Below, one piece after another: positions 17,421 through 25,671 of a DNA stretch of 64,000 bases. A program made the translations under genes and the position numbers. Location: contig NZ_CP032405.1 of the NCBI RefSeq assembly GCF_016806065.1, positions 3,376,001-3,440,000 of the forward strand, written 5' to 3'. How positions within the stretch are numbered: position 1 is the stretch's first letter; every line of letters begins with the position of its first letter. The notes under the pieces are model-generated. The model did no database searches. It saw nothing but the letters and a program-made list of their open reading frames with translations, and was not told the DNA's origin. The stretch is from Rhizobium rosettiformans. Lineage in GTDB: Bacteria; Pseudomonadota; Alphaproteobacteria; Rhizobiales; Rhizobiaceae.

Positions 17421-18245
17421 TCAGCCGAGGCCTGGACGGTCGAGGCCGGCAGGCGAGAGGGTGAAGATCTCGCAGCCATTGGCGGTCACGCCGACCGTAT
17501 GCTCGTATTGCGCCGTCAGCGACCGGTCTCGGGTGACGGCGGTCCAGCCATCGGAGAGCACCTTCACATGCGGCTTGCCGAGATTGATCATCGGCTCGAT
17601 GGTGAAGATCATGCCTTCGCGCAGTTCCGGACCCTCGTTCGCCTTGCCGTAATGCAAGATGTTCGGGCTGTCGTGGAAGAGGCGTCCGACGCCGTGACCG
17701 CAGAAGTCGCGTACCACCGAACAGCGTTCAGCCTCGGCATAGGTCTGGATCGCTTCGCCGATGGCACCCGTGCGAGCGCCGGGGCGCACGGCGGCGATGC
17801 CGCGCATCAGGCACTCATAGGTGACTTCCATCAGCCGCTCGGCGGCCCGTTTGATCTGGCCGACTGGATACATTCGGCTCGAATCGCCGTGCCAGCCGTC
17901 GAGCAGGTAGGTCACGTCGATATTGACGATATCGCCGTCGCGCAGCGGCTTGTCGTCCGGCATGCCGTGACAAACGACATGGTTGATCGAGGTGCAAACC
18001 GAATACTTGTAGCCACGATAGTTGAGTGTTGCGGGCAGGGCGCCGTGATCAGCGCCGAACTCGAAGACAAACTTGTCGATGGCAGCCGTCGTCACGCCGG
18101 GCTTCACCATCGGCACGAGCGCGTCGAGGCAGCGTGCGGTCAACTGGCAGGCGCGGCGCATGCCTTCAAAGTCCTCGGCGCCGTAAAGACGGATCGCGCC
18201 GGTATTCTTGAGCGGCGCCGTCGCCGCGTCGATATAGGTGACCAT
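17421..18245 (-). CDS. map: Type I methionine aminopeptidase
   Basis: Removes the initiator Met from new proteins. The 274-residue product has the pita-bread core with the five metal ligands in NIDVTYLLDGWHGDSSRMY (two Asp), GHGVGRLFHDSP (His), FTIEPMI (Glu) and AQYEHTVGV (Glu). Substrate-pocket Cys and His occur in SINHVVCHGMPDD. Start ATG 18245 follows the SD-like purine run AGAGGTACCCC. It runs in the same direction as sfsA (18287-19006) with a 41-base gap, so co-transcription is likely. Confidence 0.96.
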   Translation of the reverse strand: MVTYIDAATAPLKNTGAIRLYGAEDFEGMRRACQLTARCLDALVPMVKPGVTTAAIDKFVFEFGADHGALPATLNYRGYKYSVCTSINHVVCHGMPDDKPLRDGDIVNIDVTYLLDGWHGDSSRMYPVGQIKRAAERLMEVTYECLMRGIAAVRPGARTGAIGEAIQTYAEAERCSVVRDFCGHGVGRLFHDSPNILHYGKANEGPELREGMIFTIEPMINLGKPHVKVLSDGWTAVTRDRSLTAQYEHTVGVTANGCEIFTLSPAGLDRPGLG

Positions 18246-18286
18246 GGGGTACCTCTAGGAAATTCTAATCTAGGAGCTTTGCCCGT

Positions 18287-19006
18287 TCATAAAGCACGCA
18301 GACCGTCTTCGTCTATCGGGATGAGGCTTTCGGGCACGATTTTGAAGGGATCGAGGCGGCAGCGTACCGCATAGGCTTCGACACCGCAGGAGATGGCGCG
18401 GGTAAAGGCGCGGCCATAACCGGGGTCGAGATCGGCGCAGATCCTCAGGCGGTCGCAATCCGCGCGCTGGATGACGAAAAGCATCGCCGCTCGCCGGCCG
18501 GTCTCGACCAGGTCGCCCATTTCGTCGAGATGCTTGGCACCGCGTGTCGTGACACTGTCGGGAAACTCCGCGAGACCCGCCTCTCGGATGAAATGCACGT
18601 TCTTCACCTCGACATGCACGCTGCCCTTCGTCTCATCTTCGAGCAGGATGTCGATGCGCGAGTTGCGGCCGTAACGCTGCTCGCGCTTCAGGGAGGAAAA
18701 GCCTGAAAGTTCCGGTACAAGTCCGGCCAGGATCGCTTCCTCCGCGATGCGGTTCGGCATGGCGGTGTTGACCCCGACCACAATCCCGTCTGCCTCGACA
18801 AGTTCGAGGGCGTGAGCATATTTGCGCGTCGCGGCTTCGTGCTGCGAAAGCCAGATCCGTGATCCGGGTTCGGTGAGCCCACGCATCGAGCCCGTGTTCG
18901 GGCAGAACCCTGTGATTTCAGTGCCATCTTCCAGAAGCGCATCGAACAGGAAGCGCTTGTAGCGGCGCACGAGCCGGGCAGGGATGAGGGGCGGGGAGAA
19001 GATCAT
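18287..19006 (-). CDS. sfsA: SfsA-family DNA/RNA-binding nuclease
   Basis: 239 residues. Family hallmarks: an N-terminal OB-like part ([20 protein letters not shown], then [16 protein letters not shown]) and a PD-(D/E)xK-like nuclease part with [19 protein letters not shown] (the E-x-K pair) and a C-terminal [10 protein letters not shown]. SfsA was first named as a sugar-fermentation stimulation protein in E. coli; nuclease activity is reported for the family. Upstream of map, same strand. Confidence 0.93.
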   Translation of the reverse strand: MIFSPPLIPARLVRRYKRFLFDALLEDGTEITGFCPNTGSMRGLTEPGSRIWLSQHEAATRKYAHALELVEADGIVVGVNTAMPNRIAEEAILAGLVPELSGFSSLKREQRYGRNSRIDILLEDETKGSVHVEVKNVHFIREAGLAEFPDSVTTRGAKHLDEMGDLVETGRRAAMLFVIQRADCDRLRICADLDPGYGRAFTRAISCGVEAYAVRCRLDPFKIVPESLIPIDEDGLRAL

Positions 19007-19024
19007 GACTGTTTTCGCAGAGGC

Positions 19025-19408
19025 TCAGGGAGCCTGATCGGCGTCGGGCTTGTTGATGGCCCATGTCAGCAGCGCATCCAGGGCGGGGCAGAGCGCCTGT
19101 CCCCACTCCGTCAGGCAATACTCGACCTTGGGCGGCACCTGATGATGAACGATGCGCCGGACTATCCCGTCGCTTTCCATCTGGCGCAACTGCTGGATCA
19201 ACATTTTCTGCGAGATCCCCGGGATGGCGCGTTCGAGCTCAGAAAAGCGCAGAACGGCACCCCCGAACAGATGAAATAGGATCACCAGCTTCCAGCGACC
19301 TTCGAGGATTCGCAGCACGTTTTCCACGCCTTGAGCCCCGTCGGCGGGCGTCAGGAAGGCATCCTTACTTTTTAGTGGGTACCTTACTTTTTTGTCGGTT
19401 CTTGTCAT
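19025..19408 (-). CDS. HxlR-family winged-helix transcriptional regulator
   Basis: 127 residues from ATG 19408 (MTRTDKKVRYPLKSKDAFL); the longer frame from 19558 crosses the divergent gene. The HxlR core is clear: VLRILEGRWKLVILFHL, then RFSELERAIPGISQKMLIQQLRQMESDGIVRR and YCLTEWGQAL. Such regulators respond to quinones, aldehydes or oxidants and usually control a divergent enzyme gene. The divergent neighbour here is a SnoaL-like gene. Two direct CCTTACTTTTT repeats 19 bases apart fall in its first codons and may be its operator. A later GTG start is possible. Confidence 0.88.
   Translation of the reverse strand: MTRTDKKVRYPLKSKDAFLTPADGAQGVENVLRILEGRWKLVILFHLFGGAVLRFSELERAIPGISQKMLIQQLRQMESDGIVRRIVHHQVPPKVEYCLTEWGQALCPALDALLTWAINKPDADQAP
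19363..19392. promoter_or_regulatory. Direct repeat CCTTACTTTTT x2, possible HxlR operator
   Basis: Two identical 11-base units at 19363-19373 and 19382-19392, start-to-start spacing 19 bases (about two helical turns). They lie within the first codons of the HxlR gene and about 95 bases before the divergent SnoaL-like start. Spacing on one DNA face suits a dimeric regulator. The operator role is inference. Confidence 0.35.
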
Positions 19409-19485
19409 TTTTGAAGCGTATCGCCATCTTCGTTTTCGAGCAAGCGCGCCGCTCTTTCGCAACTGAGAACGAAAGATCTGATCCC

Positions 19486-19815
19486 ATGTCGAACACCATG
19501 ACCGGGCCTCTCGAGGCCTATTTTGAAGGCCGAAATGCGCGCGACCTCGCACGAGCACTTTCTGGATTTTCCGAGACTGCCGTGGTCCACGACGAAAGCC
19601 GCATACATCGCGGCCCGCAGGAAATCCGCGCCTGGATGACGGAGACCATCGCGGCCTACGATGACCGTTCCGAACTTCTCGACGTTGAGGCCGATGGTGA
19701 CACCTTCATTGCCACGGCAAGGGTCTCGGGGAACTTTCCGGGCGGCCCGATCACGCTGCGCTACCGCTTCGCGACCGAGCGCGGCCTGATCTCCAGCCTG
19801 GAGATCGCGCCATGA
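19486..19815 (+). CDS. SnoaL-like/NTF2-fold small protein
   Basis: 109 residues from ATG 19486 (MSNTMTGPLEAYFEGRNARD); the longer frame overlaps the divergent regulator. The pattern is the alpha-beta barrel of SnoaL-like proteins: YFEGRNARDLARALSGFSETAVVHDE, then RAWMTETIAAY and a C-terminal TLRYRFATERGLISSLEIAP. HxlR-SnoaL divergent pairs often accompany a short-chain dehydrogenase; here a coupled ATG (19812) starts only a 19-residue frame. Substrate unknown. Confidence 0.85.
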   Translation: MSNTMTGPLEAYFEGRNARDLARALSGFSETAVVHDESRIHRGPQEIRAWMTETIAAYDDRSELLDVEADGDTFIATARVSGNFPGGPITLRYRFATERGLISSLEIAP

Positions 19816-19871
19816 CCGTGCAGTTCAGGACCTACTCGACGGAATTCGCCGGCAAGGTGACGACATTGTGA
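19812..19871 (+). pseudogene. Possible remnant of a deleted coupled gene (19 codons)
   Basis: An ATG overlapping the SnoaL-like stop (ATGA) opens a 19-codon frame, MTVQFRTYSTEFAGKVTTL, then TGA. The FAGKV pattern resembles the start of short-chain dehydrogenases (…GKVALVTG). Such a gene is a common partner of HxlR/SnoaL pairs, so this may be what is left after a deletion that brought the phaC region close. The call rests on a short match and is weak. Confidence 0.25.
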
Positions 19872-19911
19872 GATAATCGAGCCGAGAGGGGCTCATTGTC
19901 CCTCAGCGGCG

Positions 19912-21744
19912 CTAGACCCTCGCCAAAACGTAACGTCCGGGCGCATCGCCGATCGCATTCAGCGCATCGCCACCCGGCTTACGCGCCGGGACGCGTTCGT
20001 CGGCAAGGTTCTCGATCCAGATCTGCCAGTGAGGCCACCAGGAACCGGATGTCTCCTTGGCGTTCGCCATCCAGTCTTCGTAGGTTGCCGCAACCTTGCC
20101 ATTGGTCCAGTACTGGTACTTCTGCTTGTCCGGCGGATTGACGACGCCGGCGATATGGCCCGAGCCTGAGACGACGAAATCGACCGGACCACCAAAGAGG
20201 CTGCTTCCCACGAAGACGGATTTCGCAGGCGCGATATGGTCTTCCTTGGTTGCCAGATTGTAGATCGGGATTTTCACGTCCTTCAGCGACAGCGTCTTGC
20301 CGGCGAGCTGCATCTTGCCCTGGCTCAGCGTGTTGTTGAGGTAGCAGTTGCGCAGATAGAAGGAGTGGTTCGCCGCCGCCATCCGGGTCGAATCGGAGTT
20401 CCAGTAGAGGAGATCGAAGGGCATTGGATCCTGGCCCTTCAGGTAGTTGTTGACGAAATAGGGCCAGATCAGCTCGGAGGAGCGCAGCATGTTGAAGGCC
20501 GCTGCCATTTTCGAACCGTCGAGATAGCCCGTGGACTTCATTTTCTGTTCGAGGCCCGACAGTTGCTCCTCGTCGACGAAGACCTTGAGGTCACCGGCAT
20601 AGGTGAAGTCGACCTGGGTGGTGAACAGCGTGGCACTGGCGATCCGCTTGTTCTTCTCCTGGGCGTGAAGAGCCAGAGCCGCCGCAAGCAGCGTGCCACC
20701 GACGCAGTAGCCGATGGCGTTGACTTCCTTTTCTCCTGTCGCCTTCTCCACCGTGTCCAGCGCAAAATCGACGCCCTCGCGGATATAGGCTTCCCAGTCC
20801 TTAGCCGCGTGCCGCTCGTCCGGATTGACCCAGGAGATCACGAAGACCGTATGGCCTTGGTCGACGCACCACTTGATGAAGCTTTTCTGCGGATTGAGAT
20901 CGAGAATGTAGAACTTGTTGATCCACGGTGGGCAGATGAGGAGAGGGCGCTTCAGCACCGTCTCGGTGGCCGCGTCATACTGGATGATCTCGCATATGTC
21001 GCTCTGGGCGATCACCTTGCCCGGCGTGATCGCCATGTTCTCGCCGACGGCAAACTTGCTGGTGTCCGTCTGCCGGATCCTGAGATCTCCGCCCCCGGCC
21101 GCGATGTCCTCGGCGAGCATCTGCATGCCCTTCACCAGGTTTGCGCCACTGCTCTGCACCGTCTCCTTGTAGAGTTGCGGATTGGTCGCCACGAAATTGG
21201 CGGGCGAGAGTGCGGCTGTGATCTGCCGCATGTAGAAATTGGCCTTGTGCCGCGTATGCTCGTCGAGCCCGCCGGCGTCATTGACCATCTTTTCGGCCCA
21301 CTGGGTCAAGACGACATAGGTCTGGCGGAGGAAATCGAAGAATGGATTGCGCTCCCAGTCTTCGTCGGAGAAACGCTTGTCCTTGGGCAGGGGATCGGCG
21401 AACGCCTGGTCCGGTGTCGCGAATCGCGCCAGCGACCGGCTCCAGACGCCGAAGACGGCATTGAGCAGATGGGTCTGCGCTTCGAGCGTCCGCTTCGGGT
21501 CGGACATCCAGTATTCCGCCACCTTGCCCATGGTCTTGACCATTTCGGCAACCGGCTCGGCCATGGGATCGGCGATCTCCCCGGTTTCCCGGGGCTTGAG
21601 CCAGACGGATGCGGCCTTGCCGAGATTTTCCAGCGCCTTGGCCGCGTTGACGGTCAAAGCCTGCGGATCCTTGATGATATAGGGTTCGATCAGCTTCGGA
21701 TCGAACGCGGCGTTCGCTTCGGCCTCTTCGCGCGTCCTGTCCAT
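19912..21744 (-). CDS. phaC: Class I poly(3-hydroxyalkanoate) synthase
   Basis: Polymerises (R)-3-hydroxyacyl-CoA into storage granules. The 610-residue protein has the class I layout: N-terminal domain (about 1-200, with NPFFDFLRQTYVVLTQWAEK), then the alpha/beta-hydrolase domain. The nucleophile Cys is in the lipase-like box GYCVGG near residue 343. The general-base Asp is expected in LATKEDHIAP near 505 and His in SGSGHIAGVVNPP near 535. It is transcribed alone. A phasin gene lies at 43175-43522 in this window; phaAB are not seen. Confidence 0.96.
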   Translation of the reverse strand: MDRTREEAEANAAFDPKLIEPYIIKDPQALTVNAAKALENLGKAASVWLKPRETGEIADPMAEPVAEMVKTMGKVAEYWMSDPKRTLEAQTHLLNAVFGVWSRSLARFATPDQAFADPLPKDKRFSDEDWERNPFFDFLRQTYVVLTQWAEKMVNDAGGLDEHTRHKANFYMRQITAALSPANFVATNPQLYKETVQSSGANLVKGMQMLAEDIAAGGGDLRIRQTDTSKFAVGENMAITPGKVIAQSDICEIIQYDAATETVLKRPLLICPPWINKFYILDLNPQKSFIKWCVDQGHTVFVISWVNPDERHAAKDWEAYIREGVDFALDTVEKATGEKEVNAIGYCVGGTLLAAALALHAQEKNKRIASATLFTTQVDFTYAGDLKVFVDEEQLSGLEQKMKSTGYLDGSKMAAAFNMLRSSELIWPYFVNNYLKGQDPMPFDLLYWNSDSTRMAAANHSFYLRNCYLNNTLSQGKMQLAGKTLSLKDVKIPIYNLATKEDHIAPAKSVFVGSSLFGGPVDFVVSGSGHIAGVVNPPDKQKYQYWTNGKVAATYEDWMANAKETSGSWWPHWQIWIENLADERVPARKPGGDALNAIGDAPGRYVLARV

Positions 21745-21904
21745 GCCGTCCTCCCCAGGATTGTTCTGGCGTCTTTTGTGTTTGCCTATCCTGCATGAAA
21801 ACGACTACAAGTTCCAGCGATTGGCGCATAGTCTTTCGATGAGGATCGACGGTTGCGCCCTTGAGGAATGTTAGTTTTCCGCGCAGATGCGGGCGGTCGG
21901 GGCC

Positions 21905-22315
21905 ATGGTGCACAAGAAGTTCAATCTCTCGGGTCATTCTCTGCAGGCGCTCGTGGTCGCCTTGGTCGCACTGATGGCAGGCACCGCGTGCCAGTCTTCT
22001 GCACCGGCCACGACGCAAGTCGCAGCCGCACCAACGGCACTTGAAGTTACCGTCGAGGATCCGGACAATCCGGAAGCGCCCCAGGCCCGGGCGACCTATC
22101 CAGACGGCTACCCGAATTTTGCCGGCTCGCTGAACGCTGCGAATGTCCAGTTGAGCAATGACGAGGCGACCGCGCTGCAGGCACAGTTGACCTCGCTCGG
22201 TGCGGCCCGCCAATCCGGCAGCATCAGTGAAGCGGCCTACCAGGCGAGACTGGCAGAACTGCGCAAGCTCGCAGCACAGCACGGCCCCGAAACGCAGGCT
22301 CTGATCGCCAATTAA
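21905..22315 (+). CDS. Putative small lipoprotein with SHOCT-like C-terminus
   Basis: 136 residues from ATG 21905 (MVHKKFNLSGHSLQALVVAL); an ATG at 21887 adds six residues. A hydrophobic signal ends at MAGTAC-Q, a lipobox-like site whose -3 residue (Gly) is atypical. The mature part is Ala/Thr rich, then has ARQSGSISEAAYQARLAELR, which resembles the short oligomerisation (SHOCT) motif. Divergent from phaC with a 160-base gap. No function is known. Confidence 0.65.
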   Translation: MVHKKFNLSGHSLQALVVALVALMAGTACQSSAPATTQVAAAPTALEVTVEDPDNPEAPQARATYPDGYPNFAGSLNAANVQLSNDEATALQAQLTSLGAARQSGSISEAAYQARLAELRKLAAQHGPETQALIAN

Positions 22316-22545
22316 GGCTTGCGCTGGCGGCGTTTTTTTCGCAAAGCAACCGAGGCGTTTTTGACATAAAATTTCGTCGGCGATTCAGGCCCTGCGTCGG
22401 ATTTGCGACAAAATTTCCTGCGAGCGCTTTGATTGGGATATCATCACGCGCATCCGGTTTTGCGGTTCGTTGCGGAGCGTGTGGTCACTGGGACAACGAG
22501 CGCGCCTGCCGCGGTTTCTGATCCGCGCGGTTTCAGGGGTTGAAG

Positions 22546-23763
22546 ATGGAAGAGTTTCACAAAGTCCGGCGCCTGCCGCCCTACGTTTTCGAACAGGTCA
22601 ACCGTTTGAAGGCGAGCGCGCGAGCCGGTGGGGCCGACATCATCGACCTCGGCATGGGCAATCCCGATCTTCCGACCCCGCAGGCGATTGTCGACAAGCT
22701 GTGCGAAGTCGTCCAGGACCCGCGCACCCATCGTTACTCCTCCTCCAAGGGCATTCCGGGCCTGCGCCGCGCCCAGGCGGCCTATTACGCCCGTCGCTTC
22801 AATGTGAAGCTCAATCCCGATACGCAGGTCGTGGCGACGCTCGGCTCGAAAGAAGGCTTCGCCAATATGGCGCAGGCGATCACCGCGCCTGGCGACGTCA
22901 TCCTTTGCCCGAACCCGACCTATCCGATCCACGCCTTCGGCTTCCTGATGACCGGCGGCGTGATCCGTTCGATCTCGATCGAGCCCGACGAGACCTTCTT
23001 CCCGCCGCTCGAGCGCGCCGTGAAGCACTCGATCCCGAAGCCGCTGGCGCTGATCATCAACTATCCATCCAACCCGACGGCACGCGTGGCGAGCCTCGAC
23101 TTCTACAAGGACGTCATCGCATTCGCGAAGAAGCACGATATCATCGTGCTGTCCGACCTTGCCTATTCGGAAATTTATTTCGACGGCAATCCGCCTCCAT
23201 CAGTGCTTGAAGTGCCGGGCGCGATGGATTGCACGGTCGAGTTCACCTCGATGTCCAAGACCTTCTCCATGCCTGGCTGGCGCATGGGCTTTGCCGTCGG
23301 CAACGAACGCCTGATCTCGGCGCTGACCCGCGTGAAGTCCTATCTCGACTACGGCGCGTTTACGCCGATCCAGGTGGCAGCGACCCACGCGCTGAACGGT
23401 GACGGCTCCGACATTGCGGAAGTTCGCAGTGTCTACAAGCGCCGCCGTGACGTGATGGTCGAGAGCTTCGGCAAGGCCGGCTTCGAAGTGCCGCCGCCGG
23501 CAGCCACCATGTTCGCCTGGGCCAAGATCCCGGAAAAATTCCGCCACCTCGGCAGCCTCGAATTCTCCAAGCTGCTCGTCGAAAAGGCCGATGTGGCCGT
23601 GGCACCTGGTATCGGCTTCGGTGAAATGGGCGACGAATATGTCCGCCTCGCTCTCGTCGAGAACGAGCACCGCATCCGTCAGGCCGCCCGCAACATCAAG
23701 AAGTTCCTGTCGACGGCCGACGAGACGATGCACAACGTGATTTCGCTCAACGCTCACCGTTGA
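22546..23763 (+). CDS. PLP-dependent aminotransferase, AlaC/LL-DAP aminotransferase-like
   Basis: 405 residues from ATG 22546 (MEEFHKVRRLPPYVFEQVN), preceded by CAGGGG as SD. Fold type I aminotransferase: DLGMGNPDLPTP at the N-terminus, YSSSKGIPGLR, NPTYPIH, NYPSNPT (the conserved Asn), SDLAYSEIYFDG, and the PLP lysine in SMSKTFSMPGWRMG near residue 245. The C-terminal Arg contact fits YVRLALVENEHRIRQA. The order with homoserine dehydrogenase next (72 bases, terminator-like hairpin between) is common in rhizobia. Alanine/glutamate transaminase activity is the most likely; amino acid specificity is not certain. Confidence 0.88.
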   Translation: MEEFHKVRRLPPYVFEQVNRLKASARAGGADIIDLGMGNPDLPTPQAIVDKLCEVVQDPRTHRYSSSKGIPGLRRAQAAYYARRFNVKLNPDTQVVATLGSKEGFANMAQAITAPGDVILCPNPTYPIHAFGFLMTGGVIRSISIEPDETFFPPLERAVKHSIPKPLALIINYPSNPTARVASLDFYKDVIAFAKKHDIIVLSDLAYSEIYFDGNPPPSVLEVPGAMDCTVEFTSMSKTFSMPGWRMGFAVGNERLISALTRVKSYLDYGAFTPIQVAATHALNGDGSDIAEVRSVYKRRRDVMVESFGKAGFEVPPPAATMFAWAKIPEKFRHLGSLEFSKLLVEKADVAVAPGIGFGEMGDEYVRLALVENEHRIRQAARNIKKFLSTADETMHNVISLNAHR

Positions 23764-23779
23764 GCCCACGTTGATACCC

Positions 23780-23802
23780 AGGCGGTCCCGTCAGGACCGC
23801 CT
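23780..23802 (+). terminator. Hairpin between the aminotransferase and hom
   Basis: Stem AGGCGGTCC / GGACCGCCT, loop CGTCA, followed by CACTTCCTTTTC, so it is only a moderate terminator and may let some transcription pass into hom. Confidence 0.55.
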
Positions 23803-23834
23803 CACTTCCTTTTCGATGACGTCAGGAATGCCTC

Positions 23835-25154
23835 ATGGCAAATGCCCTTAAAATCGGCGTGGCGGGTCTCGGCACCGTCGGTGCCTCGCTCGTCCGTATC
23901 CTCCAGACCCGCGCCAATGCGCTCGCCGTTGCCTGCGGGCGCCCGATTATCGTAACGGCCGTATCAGCCCGTGACGCTTCGAAAGATCGCGGCATCCAAA
24001 TGGACGGCATCGCCTGGTATGCCGATCCGGTTGAGATGGCGAAGCAGGCCGATATTGAGGTTTTCGTTGAACTCGTCGGTGGCTCTGAAGGGGCGGCAGA
24101 AGATTCGGTCCGGGCCGCGCTTGGACGTGGTCTGCATGTCGTGACTGCCAACAAGGCGCTCCTGTCGCGCCATGGTGTTGAACTCGCCAAACTCGCCGAG
24201 GAGAAGGGCCGTCTTCTGAACTACGAGGCGGCGGTCGCTGGTGGCATTCCTGTCATCAAGACGCTGCGAGAATCTCTGACCGGCAATAACTTCTCCCGCA
24301 TCTACGGGATCATGAACGGCACCTGCAATTACATCCTGACCCGGATGGAACGCGAGGGCCTGTCCTTTGCAGATTGCCTGAAAGAGGCTCAGCGCCTCGG
24401 TTATGCCGAAGCCGATCCGAGCTTCGACATCGAAGGCAATGATACGGCCCACAAGCTGTCGATCCTGACGACGCTTGCCTTCGGCTGCGAGATCTCGGCC
24501 GACCAGATCTATCTCGAAGGTATCACCAACATCTCGATCGAGGATATCCATGCGGCGGCCGACCTCGGCTATCGCATCAAGCTCCTCGGCGTTGCCCAGA
24601 AAACCGAAAGCGGCATCGAGCAGCGCGTCCACCCGACCATGGTGCCGCTCGATAGTGTGATTGCCCAGGTCGACGGCGTCACCAATGCGGTGGCGCTCGA
24701 ATCCGACATTCTCGGGGAGCTGCTGATGGTCGGCCCCGGCGCTGGCGGCAATGCCACTGCCTCTGCCGTGCTCGGTGACATCACCGATATCGCCAAGAGC
24801 CGCCCCGGTGCCCAGGAAGTGCCGGTGCTCGGTCGTCCGGCCCACCTGCTGGAACCCTATCGCCAGGCCGCGATGCAGAGCCACGAAGGCGGCTACTTCA
24901 TCCGCCTCACCGTTCAGGACCGCACCGGCGTATTCGCCAGCATCGCGACGAAGATGGCCGAGAACGCCATTTCGCTCGAATCGATCGTCCAGCATTCCAA
25001 GCAGCCGGTCACTCCGGATCGTCCCCAGACGATCATCCTCGTCACTCACGCGACGATGGAAAGCGCAGTCCGCAAGGCCGTGGGTGCCATCAAGGGCGAG
25101 GGTTATCTGATCGGCGAGCCGCAGGTGATTCGAATCGAGCGCCCGAAAACCTGA
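23835..25154 (+). CDS. hom: Homoserine dehydrogenase
   Basis: Reduces aspartate-semialdehyde to homoserine for Met and Thr synthesis. The 439-residue protein has the Rossmann motif GVAGLGTVGASL at residues 7-18, the catalytic region with ANKALLSRHG and YEAAVAGGIPVIKTL, and NGTCNYILTRME near 160. FDIEGNDTAHKLSIL contains the substrate-binding Asp and the catalytic Lys. A C-terminal ACT domain (about 350-430, YFIRLTVQDRTGVFASIATK) provides amino acid feedback, probably by threonine. The length is typical of the ACT-bearing form. Confidence 0.95.
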   Translation: MANALKIGVAGLGTVGASLVRILQTRANALAVACGRPIIVTAVSARDASKDRGIQMDGIAWYADPVEMAKQADIEVFVELVGGSEGAAEDSVRAALGRGLHVVTANKALLSRHGVELAKLAEEKGRLLNYEAAVAGGIPVIKTLRESLTGNNFSRIYGIMNGTCNYILTRMEREGLSFADCLKEAQRLGYAEADPSFDIEGNDTAHKLSILTTLAFGCEISADQIYLEGITNISIEDIHAAADLGYRIKLLGVAQKTESGIEQRVHPTMVPLDSVIAQVDGVTNAVALESDILGELLMVGPGAGGNATASAVLGDITDIAKSRPGAQEVPVLGRPAHLLEPYRQAAMQSHEGGYFIRLTVQDRTGVFASIATKMAENAISLESIVQHSKQPVTPDRPQTIILVTHATMESAVRKAVGAIKGEGYLIGEPQVIRIERPKT

Positions 25155-25323
25155 GCTCAATTGCTGCCGTTCGAGGGCCAGTCACGGCCTCCGGACGGTT
25201 CAGCACGGTCTGAAACCCCATTAATCTGATGATTTCGGCCCTGCCGGGACTTCCTCTCTCGCCAAAAGTCTAATGCGGGCGTAGTCTCCGCCCACGATCG
25301 GGGTCTTGGGGAGGAGTTCGTCG

Positions 25324-25533
25324 ATGGCACTGGGCGAGGGGAGTGCGCGCTGGGACGACGTGGGCAATGGCCCGCTGCCACCAGACCGCAGCGATGAAAC
25401 TGCCATGCATCAGAGCCAGGTTGAGCACGAAGGTTTGGGGGCCGGGCAGACGAATTCCGGCTGGGGTCCGCTCCTTGCCTTTGCGGCAGTGATGGCCGTT
25501 CCCTTCGCGCTGGTTGCCTGGTTGATGTCTTGA
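25324..25533 (+). CDS. Small single-helix membrane protein
   Basis: 69 residues from ATG 25324 (MALGEGSARWDDVGNGPLPP), with GGGGAGGAG about ten bases upstream as a strong SD. A polar N-terminal half is followed by one C-terminal helix, GPLLAFAAVMAVPFALVAWLM. No family recognised. It stands alone between hom and recJ. The codon use and SD make it a credible gene, but there is no homology evidence here. Confidence 0.5.
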   Translation: MALGEGSARWDDVGNGPLPPDRSDETAMHQSQVEHEGLGAGQTNSGWGPLLAFAAVMAVPFALVAWLMS

Positions 25534-25671
25534 TCCGGCTGAGACCGGATTGAATGAGGCCTCCTGCCTCTGGTGATTTTTTGCGATCGGTATAGAACGG
25601 GAAGGGGCGGTTCCGCCGCCTAAGGCCCTGTAGCGCAGCCACACCTTGGCCGCGCCCCGTAAAGAGCAAGA

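Noticed and set aside
19874..19889. Strong terminator for phaC (GAGCC/GGCTC hairpin)
   Set aside because: Stem of only five pairs and no T-run.
20236..21798. 520-codon plus-strand frame across phaC
   Set aside because: Antisense to PHB synthase, which has the lipase box; composition is that of a frame shadow.
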